A DNA stretch of 64,000 nt from Tubiluchus corallicola (GCA_030141605.1 JAQGDQ010000137.1:456796-520795), one strand, 5' to 3'; positions 1-12,336 are shown, numbered from the stretch's first letter. Notes: generated by a model not told the origin, from the sequence alone. Made by a program: numbers and translations.

Positions 1-457
1 TTACTTAGTGAGTCTATTTGGTGAGCTACTGCGAGTTTACTTGGTAAGCTAGCGTGAGTTTACTTTGTGTTTACTGGGTGAGCTAATGCAATTTTACTTG
101 GTGAGCTACCGCGAGATTACTTAGTGAGTCTACTTGGTGAGCTAACGCGAGTTTACTTGGTGAGCTAACGCAAGTTTACTTAGTAAGCTAATGCGAGTTT
201 ACTTAGTGAGTCTACTTGGTGAGTTAACGCAAGTTTACTTAGTGAGTACACTTGGTGAGCACACTTGGTGAGCTAACACAAGTTTACTTAGTAAGCCAAT
301 GCAAGTTTACTTGGCGAGTCTACTTGGTGAGCTAACGTAAGTTTACTTAGTCTACTTGGTGAGCCACCACGAGTTTACTTAGTGAGTCTATTTGGTTAGC
401 TACCACGAGTTTATTTAGTGAGTCTACTTGGTGAGCTACTGCGAGTTTACTTGGTGA
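1..457. repeat. minisatellite, mixed 14/23-bp units
   Basis: The first 457 bases are built from variants of a 23-bp unit (tttacttggtgagctaacgcgag) alternating irregularly with a shorter 14-bp form (ttacttagtgagtc). Units differ by a few substitutions and the order of long and short forms is not regular. The array begins at or before the window edge, so its full length is unknown. It probably lies in a 3' intron of GEN1, whose later exons are beyond the left edge. Confidence 0.9.
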
Positions 458-1282
458 AAAAACTCTTTAGTGTAAATGCAGTTAGTTCACAAATAAACTG
501 AAGTCGAAGAACAGAAATTTAATAAATGGTTTTACAATCTAAAATCTCAACTAAGCAATAATACTATAATGTAAAAAGTAATTTTTCACAAGACATTGAT
601 CGCATAGAAATACAGCGAAATACAAAATATCCGCCCTACATCAGTGAAAAGGTTTATACATTCAGTAATTAAAATTCAAATAGTTTTTTGTGTCAACTGT
701 GACTTATATTCCATAAATGTTTGCATAATAACACCATCCAGATGGGAGATATTTATTACTGAAGTACAATCACTACAGACACAATATACAAAGCAGTTAA
801 AAAAATGGATGCAGGCTTAACTGCTGCGTTTTGAAATATAAGCATTTTTCGTTTTACGAAAAGTGAAATTTTAAGAAACATTCTAAATTAACCAAAATGT
901 AATTCTAAAAATCTCAAATCCATTTATGCAATTCAAAATATATGGGCATGCACATGATTCTATCTATTGATAAGTTTTATTCCTAGTAATTTACAGTCAC
1001 TAGGTAACGCTGTTCAGTTGCATGTCCTGCAGACTATATCTATGAGTTTGATTTCCAGTAGGTAAAAGCTGATTGCATGGAGCAGCAAGAAACCTGACAT
1101 GATGAATCAATCAGAAAAAAATCGTTGTTCAGTTTCACTGATGATGTTTTAGACATTAATAAATAAAAAAGGTAAGTTTTAAAGCACTTGCAGCAATCTT
1201 GAGGTGATTTCAAAATTGTCTTAGCACTAATGAGTGACGTATAAAGCATTCAAGATAGTTAAGATTTTGAGAGCCAAATTAC

Positions 1283-4200
1283 CTGGATGCAAGCAAATCT
1301 TACAGTGTTTGACCTTTCCAATTGACTTTACCATAGGCAAGTTGTCGAAGTAATTAGTTTCGTCAGACCACTGGCGAAACCTACAAAAGCATACAAATCT
1401 CAATGGCGACCATTAGATTAAATATGTGAAAAAGGTAACATTCAAATTCACTCAGTAGGGATGATATGGAAATGAAATATGGTTTGGAGAACAGAACTAA
1501 AGACATCATTTCCGCTCCGATTTTAGTAACCTCCAGAACTACCAACTGCTAAAACTAACTACGTGGTTTATAAAATTTTGCATAAAATCGTTAGTATGTC
1601 ACGAAATCAACTTTAATTTCTTATTAAACTAATGAAATACGATGTTTATCATTTATTTATGCTAATTTTTTATAAAAGAACCTTTGCGCTGCAATCACTA
1701 AGAAGTATACGCACAGCAAGATTAATAGCCAAATTTTTTTTCAGACTAAAGTCTTGGTTAACTTCAGGTTCTGGATGTTTACAGCAGTCCTACACACGTA
1801 ACAGACTAATAAAACTAGAGAGCTTTAGTTCACAAATGGGGAATAAGACTAGAGAGCTTTTGTTCAGAACTGGAGAACAAAATACAAAATTAGCAATCCT
1901 AAACCGTACAGCACAGCACATTTGCTTGTAATTTTAAACATTCTAAAGGACGTTTTGTCTACAGTCAACTTAATTAAAACCCAAGTTACAAGAAAAGAAA
2001 TGAAGCTTAATGTAAAAAATATGTAACACCATTAGAGGTTTTGCAGATGAAATACGTATGTGGCACATAATGTTTTTACAGAAAGAGACCTAAATTTTAC
2101 ATGTAATAAATGTAAGAATGACTTTTATTTATAATATAATGACTATATATATTAATCAAGCTGATAATGCAAACAAAATTGCTAAATTAGTGTGCAACAG
2201 ATTTGAACGCGAAGTTATTTTCAAGTTTAAATTTGTGATACTATGATAGTGAAAAGCCATGTAATTAATAGAACAGTGATATAAATGTGTTTGCTGTAGT
2301 TGAAATGCCTAAAGTTAAAAACTATCGTGCAGTTATAAGTGAGCCTTCACACACAGAAGGGAAACAATAAATTTACTGTTTCCGTAAATCAAACGTAAAG
2401 TAATGCAATAATCACCTCTCCAAAGGACTGATTTCTTCTTCGTCAAAGAAGTCCAAAAGCTCCATAGCTTTAGCTGTACCTATACCAGGTATACCCTCAG
2501 CTGCATAATCACAGCCAAGCATAAGAGCCAAAGCAATTAACTTCTCTCTAGACAGAGCCAAATCGTTTTGTATTCTTTGCATCTGATAGCATTCTGCGTG
2601 GGCATCCTGCAAAAGAAAAAAATCCATAAAATCCAACGACTAAGTGACAGGCATAATGGTTAATAATACTAATGGTTTAAACACATTACATAAACTATTA
2701 ACGACAAATATGACCAACAAGAAAATCACCTTAGCTATAGTAAAATTTCGATACACTGTCTTAGCACCATATAAAAAAGTGTCACTATCTTCAGTAATGA
2801 CTCCATCAACAATCTGGAAAAGAAAATTAGAAGAATTTACTAACATAGCAACAATTACTTAACAGTCCAACTCAGCATAGAAATTTTTCTACATATCAAT
2901 TTATTGTCCACATGCATGCATGCATGCACACACGCACACACACACACACATTATCAAATATAACGTTTTTTAAGCAACTCTGCTATGCTAGTCTAATCAA
3001 AAATTATCTGCCTTTTCTTGATCAAGGATGGCACACAAATGTTCTGCTTCGCCCTGGCTCTTTATGTAAGGTAATCCCAGAAAATCTAGCAAGATGCAGC
3101 ACTGAAACAACACAATGTTGCTAAATTAGTATAACCATCCAATACATAAAGTTTTTATTTTAATCAACCTCATAAATGTTATGAACCAGGTTACAGAACT
3201 AGAAATAATTCTAAGTTTATTGTACCACACTATGTCATAATTTTTTTTAAGATGTGAGGTAGTGGTAGTGCTAAATGCTGCACAACCAAAGGAGTTTCTC
3301 AGATCATTAGTAAATGTACTTAATTTACTAAATATGATAGCAAGAAAAAATAGCTAATGTTTATAAGTTTGCATCCTAATAACACGGAGGGAAAAGAAAA
3401 CAGTTTGCTGAACCTTTTACTAATTTGATAAGATTATAGAAACATTAAGAATTCATCAAGTGTTACTTTAAATTGCTTTTAAATGGCAGCAATCAAATTA
3501 GAAGCAAAAGAAATGGTAAAAACATTGCAAAGTCATGTTATTAATCATTTAATTTCAAAGTTCATTTAATATCTTGTACTCACTTCATCAGCTGTTCTTT
3601 GCACATAACTTCGAGAGCTTTTACAGCAATCTGATGAGGAGACAGCGCCCCACTTAGCATGGATTCTCTTTTTTACTGTATCTGCCTTAATGTCAGGAAT
3701 GTTCCCATCCAGGACAAAGATAGGCTTGATATGATGCTGAATCATATATGCTGCCCGAAAAAACAGGTTTCTAAAAAAAATTTGGCAATTTAAATGCAAT
3801 GGTCATTAATTTTAGTTACAAGGTCACCAAATTAGGATGACAATTACAATGCAAGTGCCGTGAACATCATACACTATCGTACGATCTTGCAACATTTAAA
3901 AGAGATTGCCTAAATTTCTTCTTCTTTTTCGATGCATCAGTGCTTAGCTTAAACACTATAGCACGATTGTATTATGTATTTAAACCTGAACGAACCAGTT
4001 TGAATTAGCTTTTACATAACTAGTTGTTTAGGCTATATAGTTTACAAAAACTTATTCTGACATTAACTACTTGTCATAAACTTACTAGATTTCGTGCTGT
4101 TTCACTATCATTTGATAAATGTTCTTTGCATACCAATATTTGTTAGAAACTTTTATGAAAATATAATGTTAATTAGATTTTGAGCACTTAGATACCTATG

Positions 4201-5206
4201 CACTCTCCACTTAAGTCAGTGATTTAAGAATATAAACTTGTAGTTTTACTAACTGGACAAAAGAAAATCATTTTAATTATTCTAAATTTAAATTTATGTT
4301 GTATATTTATCCTAATGTCATCATACATTTTTAGTTTTGGATAGTGCTGCCACCTTCAGGTGCTCTTGTTAAAATTGTTAAAGCTTTCTCTTTACTGTTT
4401 AAATTTTCATTGGCTTCTACAGTCTTTATGAATGCATAATCTCTAAACCTGTTTTCACGCCAAAATGATTTCACTTGTAGTTCTGGTCACTTGGTTTTCT
4501 GCTTTTCAACATGACACTACTTCACTGTTAATGTAGACATTTCAGAATAAAATCTTAAAACTAAATTTCATGTTTTTTGGTTTCTTCAAACCACTAACCA
4601 TACATTATGTAGCTTAATTAAATCATCATCATCACTGCATTGTATTGTAATCGTCTGTGGTTGTAAAAATAAATACTGGTCATGAAGTTATGTAATCATA
4701 ATGCAGAGTAATCAACAAATTCAACATTTCACATTTAATTGAGTCCATTTCGAACTACTAACGTTTAGTAAACGATGAAGTCTGCCATTTTGATTACCGC
4801 CCTCCCTATCCTTTCTGAAGATGAATAAAAAAGCTAACATTAATTTTTTCCAAAGCTTAGCAGCAAGTTTTCTGAAATGTAGATTACCAAACACTTTACA
4901 GCCCAACTCACATTTTCAGCTAAATAGACTAAATGTGCAAAATGGTCAGACTTATAAATACAACTTAGCTGGTCTAGGGAGAGTTGAGCTTTATGACTAC
5001 GATGCAAGTTTAACATCTTACTAATAATTGAAGAATTCACATTTCTACCTAATATGCATATTCTGGGCGTTGCTATATGATTTTACTGTATCATTTTCCA
5101 CCATCCAAGCACTCAGATCAACAGCCACAGTCTTGTGTTTGAGATCTCCAAGGGGCATGTGCTCTTGGACTGGGTCCAGTATACTCCAAAGTCCTTTCAC
5201 ACCCAT
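1283..5206 (-). CDS. GEN1: GEN1-like Holliday junction 5' flap endonuclease, partial (3' end off window)
   Basis: XPG/FEN1-family structure-specific nuclease that resolves Holliday junctions. Six exons, read right to left: 5206-5049, 3770-3584, 3101-3012, 2813-2730, 2606-2416, 1380-1283; phases join without a break to give the first 269 residues. XPG-N begins MGVKGLWSIL, matching the family start, so I use this ATG although an in-frame ATG lies 14 codons upstream at 5248. Candidate metal-binding acids are D30, D74 (glutamate in human GEN1), E133/E135 (GEAEHLCA), D154/D156 (TEDSDTFLYG) and D206 (LGCDY), followed by the helix-hairpin-helix GIPGIGTAKA. Exon 6 (RFRQWSDE...CKICLHPG) matches the GEN1-specific continuation rather than FEN1, EXO1 or XPG. 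The chromodomain and tail must lie left of position 1. The intron after exon 3 uses a GC donor (3011-3010). Family assignment is firm; splice borders are inferred. Confidence 0.9.
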
Positions 5207-5665
5207 GCCTTTGCCTTGAACTTGGATCAAGAATGGTTCAGCAATCAACTCATTTTTCTTTTTCGGAAAAAGAATAAAAAAAAATTATTTGATTGAGAAT
5301 TAAAATTTTCAACAACAAAGTACGATGTAATACTTTCTAAGCGAACATCAAAGCAAAAAACATTACAAATGAAACAATATTAGAAAATCTGGACGGAGCT
5401 GCGAAACTACAGCTTTACACAGAAAGTGAGGTTTGTGTGGGCTGACATGACAGAATCAAATACCACACACTATGGAGTGAACAATATAAGCCCATACGAT
5501 AACGAAACAACGAGTGTTACAAAAAATCTTTGAAGCAGATACTATCGCTATTCTCTGTTGGACAAAAGGCTGAGAGTAGTTGTACAAGTAGCTGGCACTC
5601 GGGCCAATGCTTAGTCGTCTTGCTTAAAATGTACCTTGCTGAAAAGCTAAGTTATTCATTATAGA
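5207..5665. other. GEN1 upstream region, nothing recognised
   Basis: AT-rich sequence between the GEN1 start codon and the left end of the 5666-7242 element. It should hold the GEN1 5' UTR and promoter, but I see no clear TATA box or initiator on the minus strand. Confidence 0.4.
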
Positions 5666-7242
5666 CAGTGACTAGAGGTACGGATTCGTATCCGGAACTG
5701 CAGCAAGTAAAAATATGGATCCGTGTCTCGAAAGCATTCACTAGAAAATACGGATTGATCCGTACCGCGAAAGACATAGTCGAGAAAATAAGGATTGCCA
5801 TACTGCGAAAGAAATTGACTAAAAATATGGATCAGTGTATCAGGCTTGAATCAGCTTGACATCCTAAGCAAATGTATGCACAAATGATAACGATATGGTT
5901 TTTAAAACTGAATGATTTCTATTATAATGAAAATATTTGAAATTTGTGTAGTTATATCAAATGTAAGAGTTTAGCAGCTCTTACAAATTGGGCCTACTGT
6001 ATATCAAATAAAGACTAAAAAATTTTTATATGTTCGACAATAAATCACAATACAAAGTAAGCAAAAATACAGTTTAGTAGGTTATCACATTCACAACACT
6101 CTGCAGAAATTCATAACACTTTAAGATTTGAACTCTTGCTAAATGGGGTACTTCCATCAGAATGCTAAAGTTTTTGGTAACAATAAGCAAAATAAATTAA
6201 ACAGACTATTAATTGGTAGATTATACAACTCACGGCACTATGTCAAAGCTAACAATTTGCAAGACAATAAAAGGAGATTAACTAATATCTACAGTGTAAC
6301 TATTATATCATAAAGAAAAGTGGTATAATAGTGCAAGTACAGTTCAATAGTATAAGTTTAGTAGTTTAACTATTATATCATCATTTTCATGAAGTGGGCA
6401 TGTACTTTTCAATGCTGTGCAAGTCACATGGTTGAATGCCATATGTCGTACAAACTGTCAAAATCCGTACGTTTTGTAATGTCGCAAAAAGCACGGATAC
6501 ATGTTGCAAAATTAGCTACGAATATGGATCCGTATTGTCGCTTATTGTACCGAGTATACGATTGTAGTATTATGTGACCCATTTAATTGTCAGTCTACTA
6601 CACTAAAGCACTGAATTAGTCTATGCTGCAATCTACAGTCGTTGTTTTACTCTAATTGTACAAAGTTTGTCAGAGATTGATTTTTGTTTCTAAATATTGT
6701 TTCCTTTTGCTTTTACAGATATTCATTAATCAGAGTAACTAGATTGTTAATTTCATGCTTAATTCTGGTTCTAGCTCTTTTATTCAAGTTTAAATAGAGA
6801 AAAATTATAACACAGCTTTCTGTAAACAAATAATCTTCATTCTGCTATCAAAGAAGCCAAGTAGACTTTGATTTTGGTTTAACTAGTAGTCTGTAGAGTA
6901 TAGGTGACCTTTCCATTTATGGTCTGTATGCATGAATGTTGTGTACCTTCCAAAAGGAAGTTTAATCTTTGGTCATGTGATTATAGCTCTATTCTCTCAG
7001 GCATGCAAGTTGCAGTTGATCTAGAGACAGCAATGTTAAAGGATGCAAATTTTCTACTGTTAAAGTAATGTTGAAGAATACAAAATTTCTAGAGTATCAT
7101 ATTGCTAACTTTTATGACCGTTTGTTCAATTTTGTTACTGAAGTGAACATTGTATACATTTTACAATAAAATGATTGCAAATTTCTACACGTATTCAGCA
7201 ATGCAGAAAAGACGAGTACGGATCCGTACCTCTAGCCACTGC
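5666..7242. mobile_element. ~1.6 kb non-autonomous DNA element with inverted ends and TACGGATCCGTA-type subterminal motifs
   Basis: The left end begins cagtgactagaggtacggat and the right end, read on the other strand, cagtggctagaggtacggat: 19 of 20 bases match. Inside both ends are several copies of a GGATCCGTA/TACGGAT motif, often followed by a gcgaaag or tcgcaaa segment (5715-5840 on the left; 6465-6540 on the right). No ORF in the element resembles a transposase. CAGTG termini with subterminal repeats would suit a hAT-like MITE, but I cannot find a convincing 8-bp target duplication (left flank attataga, right flank ccttgcat), so the superfamily stays open. Confidence 0.7.
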
Positions 7243-8207
7243 CTTGCATATTATAATTATGTATTTTGTATTGTTTTCGAGATCATGAGTGGTCTGTAGT
7301 CATTAGTGAACTCAACTAACGTATTCTGATTTAAATGACATGTCAATTAGAAACTGTGGCAGTGCTGGAAATGATTCAAAAGCCCTTAGAAAAAACGTAC
7401 AAGAAGGCTCACGCTGTCACGTTTATTGTACCACTACAGGCGCTTTCACATGTCCATGTACTGCGGTGTCATCCGCTGTGATACACAACGAGGCGGTATG
7501 CGAGTACGCAATACGACGGGAATACTGAACAAGCACTAAAGCCCAACGTAGTGTCAAAGTAGAACAAACTGTGCGCAAAGGCAACAAAATTAAAAACGTG
7601 AACTAGTATTTGCTAGAAAATGGGCACCATGAGATTTCTGGAAATAGTAGATTCTAGAGTAAGCCAAACAAGGACAAGAGTAAGTTCACTTTTTTCGCCA
7701 GAAAATGACTCGTTTAAACCGAAAGCAGCCTTAAGCAATCTGGGACACTAGATCTGGCAATATGTAACAAAACAAACTAGAGTGATTTGAGCGTCCCGTA
7801 ACGACTCTTGGTGCGGCTATATATCAAATCAAATCAGTTATTTTTTTTTATAGTAACATAATTATAATAGCAAGTCAAATGGGAATTGGGAAGGGGTGGC
7901 AATCGTAAAGTTAGAAGTAAACTCCACGTTTTATTAGATACATTTTCTTTCTAGCATCGGTAGCAATTTCTACAAATGCAGCAATAGCACTTATATATAT
8001 ATATATATGTATATATAATAATAATAATATACATAATATTCTATTACTAAACTCATTACACCCTCCCCTTAATAATATGTTGAAAGCAATAATTATTCAA
8101 AAGCTTAATCTTGTTAGGTGCAAACCTAACTGGCTGTACTAAAGTTTTCTTTCCTCTTTCCATCTATAGCAACTCTAACAAATTTTGATATTCTTTTCTC
8201 TGTGCTT
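7243..8207. other. AT-rich intergenic sequence with short (TA)n/(TAA)n run
   Basis: No coding potential recognised. A TA run grading into TAATAA lies at about 7992-8032. The short ORF at 7340-7528 has no recognisable domain. Confidence 0.4.
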
Positions 8208-8570
8208 TAGGGGTGAGCATCGATCGTTCGAATGAGTATTTTCAGTTCCAATTCCATCGGACCTAAAACTACAGGTTCAAATAATTCGGCACTTCAATCA
8301 CATGTTCTTTATCATTAAAACAATTGAAACATCATGTAATTAGCACAATTTAGTTGTGATTCTGTGCACATTTGAAACAAACTATTAGTGGTTTTACTGC
8401 AGAGCAAAATCGAGTAATATGCATGATCTGTGTAAGCCTAATCTTTATTGGTGGTTCGAAAACTCATTCAAAATTTCTCAATTCGAATGCAAAATACTGA
8501 AGTTGGGTTTGAATTTGAAAATCACAAATTCGATTCGAATTCGCTTTTTGGTAGAGAATGCTCACCACTA
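8208..8570. mobile_element. hAT-type MITE with perfect 8-bp target-site duplication
   Basis: A 363-bp element with terminal inverted repeats taggggtgagcat (left) and tagtggtgagcat (right, read inward), 12 of 13 matching. It is flanked by identical copies of ctgtgctt at 8200-8207 and 8571-8578. An 8-bp duplication with short TIRs is the hallmark of the hAT superfamily. Internal sequence is rich in TTCGAA and GAATTC palindromic words and has no ORF, so it is non-autonomous. Confidence 0.85.
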
Positions 8571-8625
8571 CTGTGCTTAGGCCTTTAATCATTCTTAACA
8601 AATAAGGCTTACTTTGGTGTTTGCT

Positions 8626-8879
<254 letters not shown>

Positions 8880-9449
8880 ACTTTACTCATATTTTTAAAT
8901 AATTCCTTTGACAACAATAGATCATTACTACAAGTATTGGGATGCACTATTGAAATTATTTTGAAGTACACTTTTTGTCAGCAGAACACTTGTAAATAAT
9001 AGTAGGGTAACACCAGCAAGTAAAAGTGGGGCAATTCTAGAAAATAAACAGCAGTTACAGTACCCACAATTACCATGATTTAAAGACCAACACAAAAGCA
9101 ATCATGAGTTAAATACATTTAATGTTTGCAAGTAAACAATAATTCTAACATAAATTACAATGTGTACCATACTTATGATTGAAAAAAATCAGCTAAGTTC
9201 TTAAACAGGTTTTGAAATAGAGACCAACAAATAAAGAAACACATACTTGTAAATTGCACACATAATGACAACAAACTAACCATAAAGAAGTTTATGATTT
9301 TACATCGATTGTGCTTTGTGTACCAATTTAAATTAAATAGTTTACTAGTTTGTTATGAAATAAGCATATGAAAATGAAACGAGACCTGTTAACATTAAAA
9401 TAATTAGCACATGGAAAAATGATCTATCATTATGCTAATAAACTTCGCA

Positions 9450-10427
9450 TTATGTAGTGTGCTCTAGCTTTGGCCAATTTACTGGCTCAGCTTTTTTTAG
9501 CTTTATCTCCACCTTTGTGCTAGACAGCATTGCGGAGCTCTTACCAATATCAATGACACCATTCAAAGTTATTCGTTTTTCAAATACACTTGTTCCTTTC
9601 TCAAAAGTAATAAATACATTACATATGACTTCGTTTGCTTCCACATAGCTAAGCTGTGGATCAGGCATTTTTGCATACACGGTAATAATAACATGGGAAC
9701 CAGTTTGGTGCCAATCAAAACGACAAGCCACGGCTCTATTTATGCTATCATCTTGCGTTTTTATCCATACATGTTTGCCTAAATTGCAACCTTCTTGTTT
9801 AAGAAATTCGTCAAAATCAGAAGTTCTCCGAACACAGCAACTCCAGTATTTCATGCCTTCATGGAACACGGGTACACCAGGATGGAAAACACAAGTCTCG
9901 TGATTACTCGCTTCACCAGCAAAACTTGACTTGCAACCACTATTTTTGCACACTGTGCCATATGGAACATTTCCATCCTTTACTTCATAATCAGTGACAT
10001 TTTCATTTATGCTAACGGCTTCCATTTGTTTTTCTAGAGCCGTTTTCAGGGAAGGTGCTATAGTACAAGGTAAACGTTGCAACGGTTTATCCTCCGCTGG
10101 TCGTTCCATTCTAGTTGTTGGCTTGGGCCCTTCAACTACAATAACTTTATTTTTTTCTTCATTACTCTGTTTTCTAGGTTTCTCTGGTTCGACGGGTTTA
10201 ATGTTACTGTGAAACCCTTTAGTGCAACCTGGTATATTTAGGAATTCTGTGAAATCAGTTACTTTCTTATTACAGCAACCCCATCCCTTATACGCATCAT
10301 GGAAAACTGGTGCGCCCGGGTGAAACTGGCAAGCGTCTTCTTTATTACAAGTTGGGACGTATTTCGCTCCACAACCTTTGTTATAACACTGCAGCAAAAC
10401 TGACTCCTGATCACCGTCAGATTTCAT
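9450..10427 (-). CDS. CHORDC1: CHORD- and CS-domain protein (morgana/CHP-1), single exon
   Basis: A 325-residue zinc-binding HSP90 co-chaperone with the metazoan order CHORD1 - CHORD2 - CS. CHORD1 spans about 14-73 with ligands C14, C19, C33, H36, C51, C52, C68, H73; CHORD2 spans about 160-219 with C160, C165, C179, H182, C197, C198, C214, H219. Both carry the FHPGxPVFH signature. The p23-like CS domain covers about 230-315 (RFDWHQTGSHVIITVYAK). Length matches the ~330 aa of the family. The N-terminus has about 11 residues more than vertebrate forms before LLQCYNKGCG; no other start is obvious. The frame is open from ATG to TAA without introns, unlike the intron-rich GEN1, CIAPIN1 and KARS1 nearby. 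All zinc ligands are intact, so it looks functional. CHORD proteins bind HSP90 through the CS domain and regulate ROCK in animals (family knowledge). Confidence 0.96.
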   Translation of the reverse strand: MKSDGDQESVLLQCYNKGCGAKYVPTCNKEDACQFHPGAPVFHDAYKGWGCCNKKVTDFTEFLNIPGCTKGFHSNIKPVEPEKPRKQSNEEKNKVIVVEGPKPTTRMERPAEDKPLQRLPCTIAPSLKTALEKQMEAVSINENVTDYEVKDGNVPYGTVCKNSGCKSSFAGEASNHETCVFHPGVPVFHEGMKYWSCCVRRTSDFDEFLKQEGCNLGKHVWIKTQDDSINRAVACRFDWHQTGSHVIITVYAKMPDPQLSYVEANEVICNVFITFEKGTSVFEKRITLNGVIDIGKSSAMLSSTKVEIKLKKAEPVNWPKLEHTT

Positions 10428-10990
10428 CTTTTCAGAAACTTTAACTTGATGACGCCAACTGAGTTGCTTGAATACGAAAAAGGTCTAAGTATTAATTAAA
10501 GCATCACTTTTACCGGAATGAGCAGTAAAAACTAAACGAACTTTCTAGAAAGAAAATGTGACAAAACGCAATATGGAAGCTCTTTAGAGTAATACGCAAA
10601 CCGCCAACTAGGTTTTATCTTCTTATAGAAGATTTTCGTTACAGTCTGGCTGCTGTGCACGACTGACTTTGCATTTAAAGATGTAGTCCTGTTATTTTGC
10701 TAAAAGATTATTAATTTAGTAAAATAAAGTGATTAATGGTGACGAAATGTGAGCACAGCATGGCTTTCTAGTTTCTATCATTGTGGGATGAGAGACAAAG
10801 CTACAATGATTAGGACTTCCTAATTTTATTAATCAATCAGACTGTTGTTTATTCGCCTTTGACTTACTGTGTCATTTAAAATCATTTTGTGCTTTCAAAA
10901 GACGTATTAAAAGGCATCTCTGATTTCTATGAATAATGCTAGAATAGGGTAAAAGTACTGCAAGTAATTGAAGATAAAAAACCGGATGCA
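10428..10990. other. CHORDC1 upstream region
   Basis: Sequence upstream of CHORDC1 on the minus strand, presumed promoter and 5' UTR. No clear TATA box or other gene seen. Confidence 0.35.
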
Positions 10991-10997
10991 ATAACAT

Positions 10998-11700
10998 TCT
11001 AACTGTCGGGAGCAGAGTAGGACACTAGCCGAAGTAGGACAATTGCAGTACATGGGCTAGCCCAAGTAGGACGCGTCGTACATGGGCTTCTCAAGTAGGA
11101 CAAAGTGACAGGTCCCGAACTGCATCGTTAATCATAGAGGCAATGTCCGTTGTCCTTGTTTATTTAATAGTAATAATTGAAAATGTCAATACATCATACA
11201 ATTTATTGTACATCTGATAAAATAAAAGAGTTATTCTGAGCTAGTTTATCGAACATTATTAAATTTGGCTTTGAGATTAATCTTTTTAAGTGAAATAAGC
11301 CCGCTTTTTGGGCGATTCTAACAACATAAGGTATTATCATTTTTTATTTTATCTCGCTTCACAGACAGACATGATCCGTATCACTACGTGACCGAAGTAA
11401 ACAAAATACATATTTTTGATCTTGCAAAGTGGCACTTTTTATTGATGTCAGTTTGCTCGCTGATTTGGTGAAGAGGATCGTGTATATTCACAGTGTCACA
11501 CCAAACTGATGGCAACTCAGCCAACAAGCACAATTTTTAATAAAATGATGAAACTTTTACAGAATTTTTCAAAATTTGGCAAAACTCTCGATGTAAAGTT
11601 AAAAGAGTGAGAGAAATCGCCACTTGGGCTGCCCATGTACGACACTGGTTTTCTGCAAATTTAGCGCATGCGCTTGTGTCTTACTCTAGTACATAGTCTA
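10998..11700. mobile_element. degraded inverted-repeat element with agtaggac motifs
   Basis: The left part contains agagtaggacac, tacatgggctagcccaagtaggac and a second tacatgggcttctcaagtaggac. The right part, read on the opposite strand, contains agagtaagacac and cgtacatgggcagcccaag in the same order. This inverted arrangement over about 700 bp suggests a diverged MITE or foldback element. Boundaries are approximate and no target duplication was found. Confidence 0.5.
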
Positions 11701-12073
11701 CATAACTTCGTATTTGTCACTCCCATATATGCAGTATGTGTATAAACACTAATCTTCTATTTTTTGTGGCAAACTTCATAGTGCATTCATTTCTCTGGTA
11801 ATTTAATTTTAGTAAACATGATCAGGATCATCACTGTTTCATCACATCTTTCTTTTTGCCCTTCGCTCTCCATTTTTCTCTGTCATTACTAGCAGTTCAC
11901 CCTCATTTCTGTTGCATTAACTAATCTCTGCTTCACTGTCAGAGTCTCTGTCACGAGCTTTGATTTTTGAGGGCTCTTTGCAAAGCTATTTTGTTGTTGT
12001 ATTTTACAATATTGTACTGTAAGAGTTAATTTCCTTATTTGTAGTTATGTCATGTGAAATGAGTAAATTATTA

Positions 12074-12100
12074 TTGTTGTTGTTTTTGTTGTTGTTGTTG

Positions 12101-12131
<31 letters not shown>

Positions 12132-12147
12132 TGTTGTTGTTGTTGTT
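12074..12147. repeat. (TTG)n/(CTG)n trinucleotide repeat
   Basis: Trinucleotide tract: ttg units interrupted by ttt, then about nine ctg/gct units, then ttg again. Not within a recognised coding frame. Confidence 0.95.
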
Positions 12148-12336
12148 ATAGATAGCTCAGGAGCATGGTATGATGGGAAAACATAAAAAACTGCTACAGT
12201 GGCTTCACTAATATTTCTATCAAGCTCTTGTGCATAGAAAGGTAAAAATCATAAAGCAATTAATTATTTGGTCTATATATCTTAATGTTAAGATAATCAT
12301 TAATGATGGTACAAACTTACAATTAACTAGAAAAAT

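Noticed and set aside
1-457. Regular repeats resembling a CRISPR array
   Set aside because: Unit lengths vary, there are no unique spacers, and the genome is clearly eukaryotic.
2644-2862. 72-codon plus-strand ORF and other short ORFs over GEN1, CIAPIN1 and KARS1 exons
   Set aside because: They are antisense or out-of-frame shadows of the real exons.
5206-5248. Upstream in-frame ATG of GEN1 adding 14 residues
   Set aside because: XPG/FEN1-family proteins begin MGVxGLW because the N-terminal glycine is part of the active site, so the start at 5206 is preferred.
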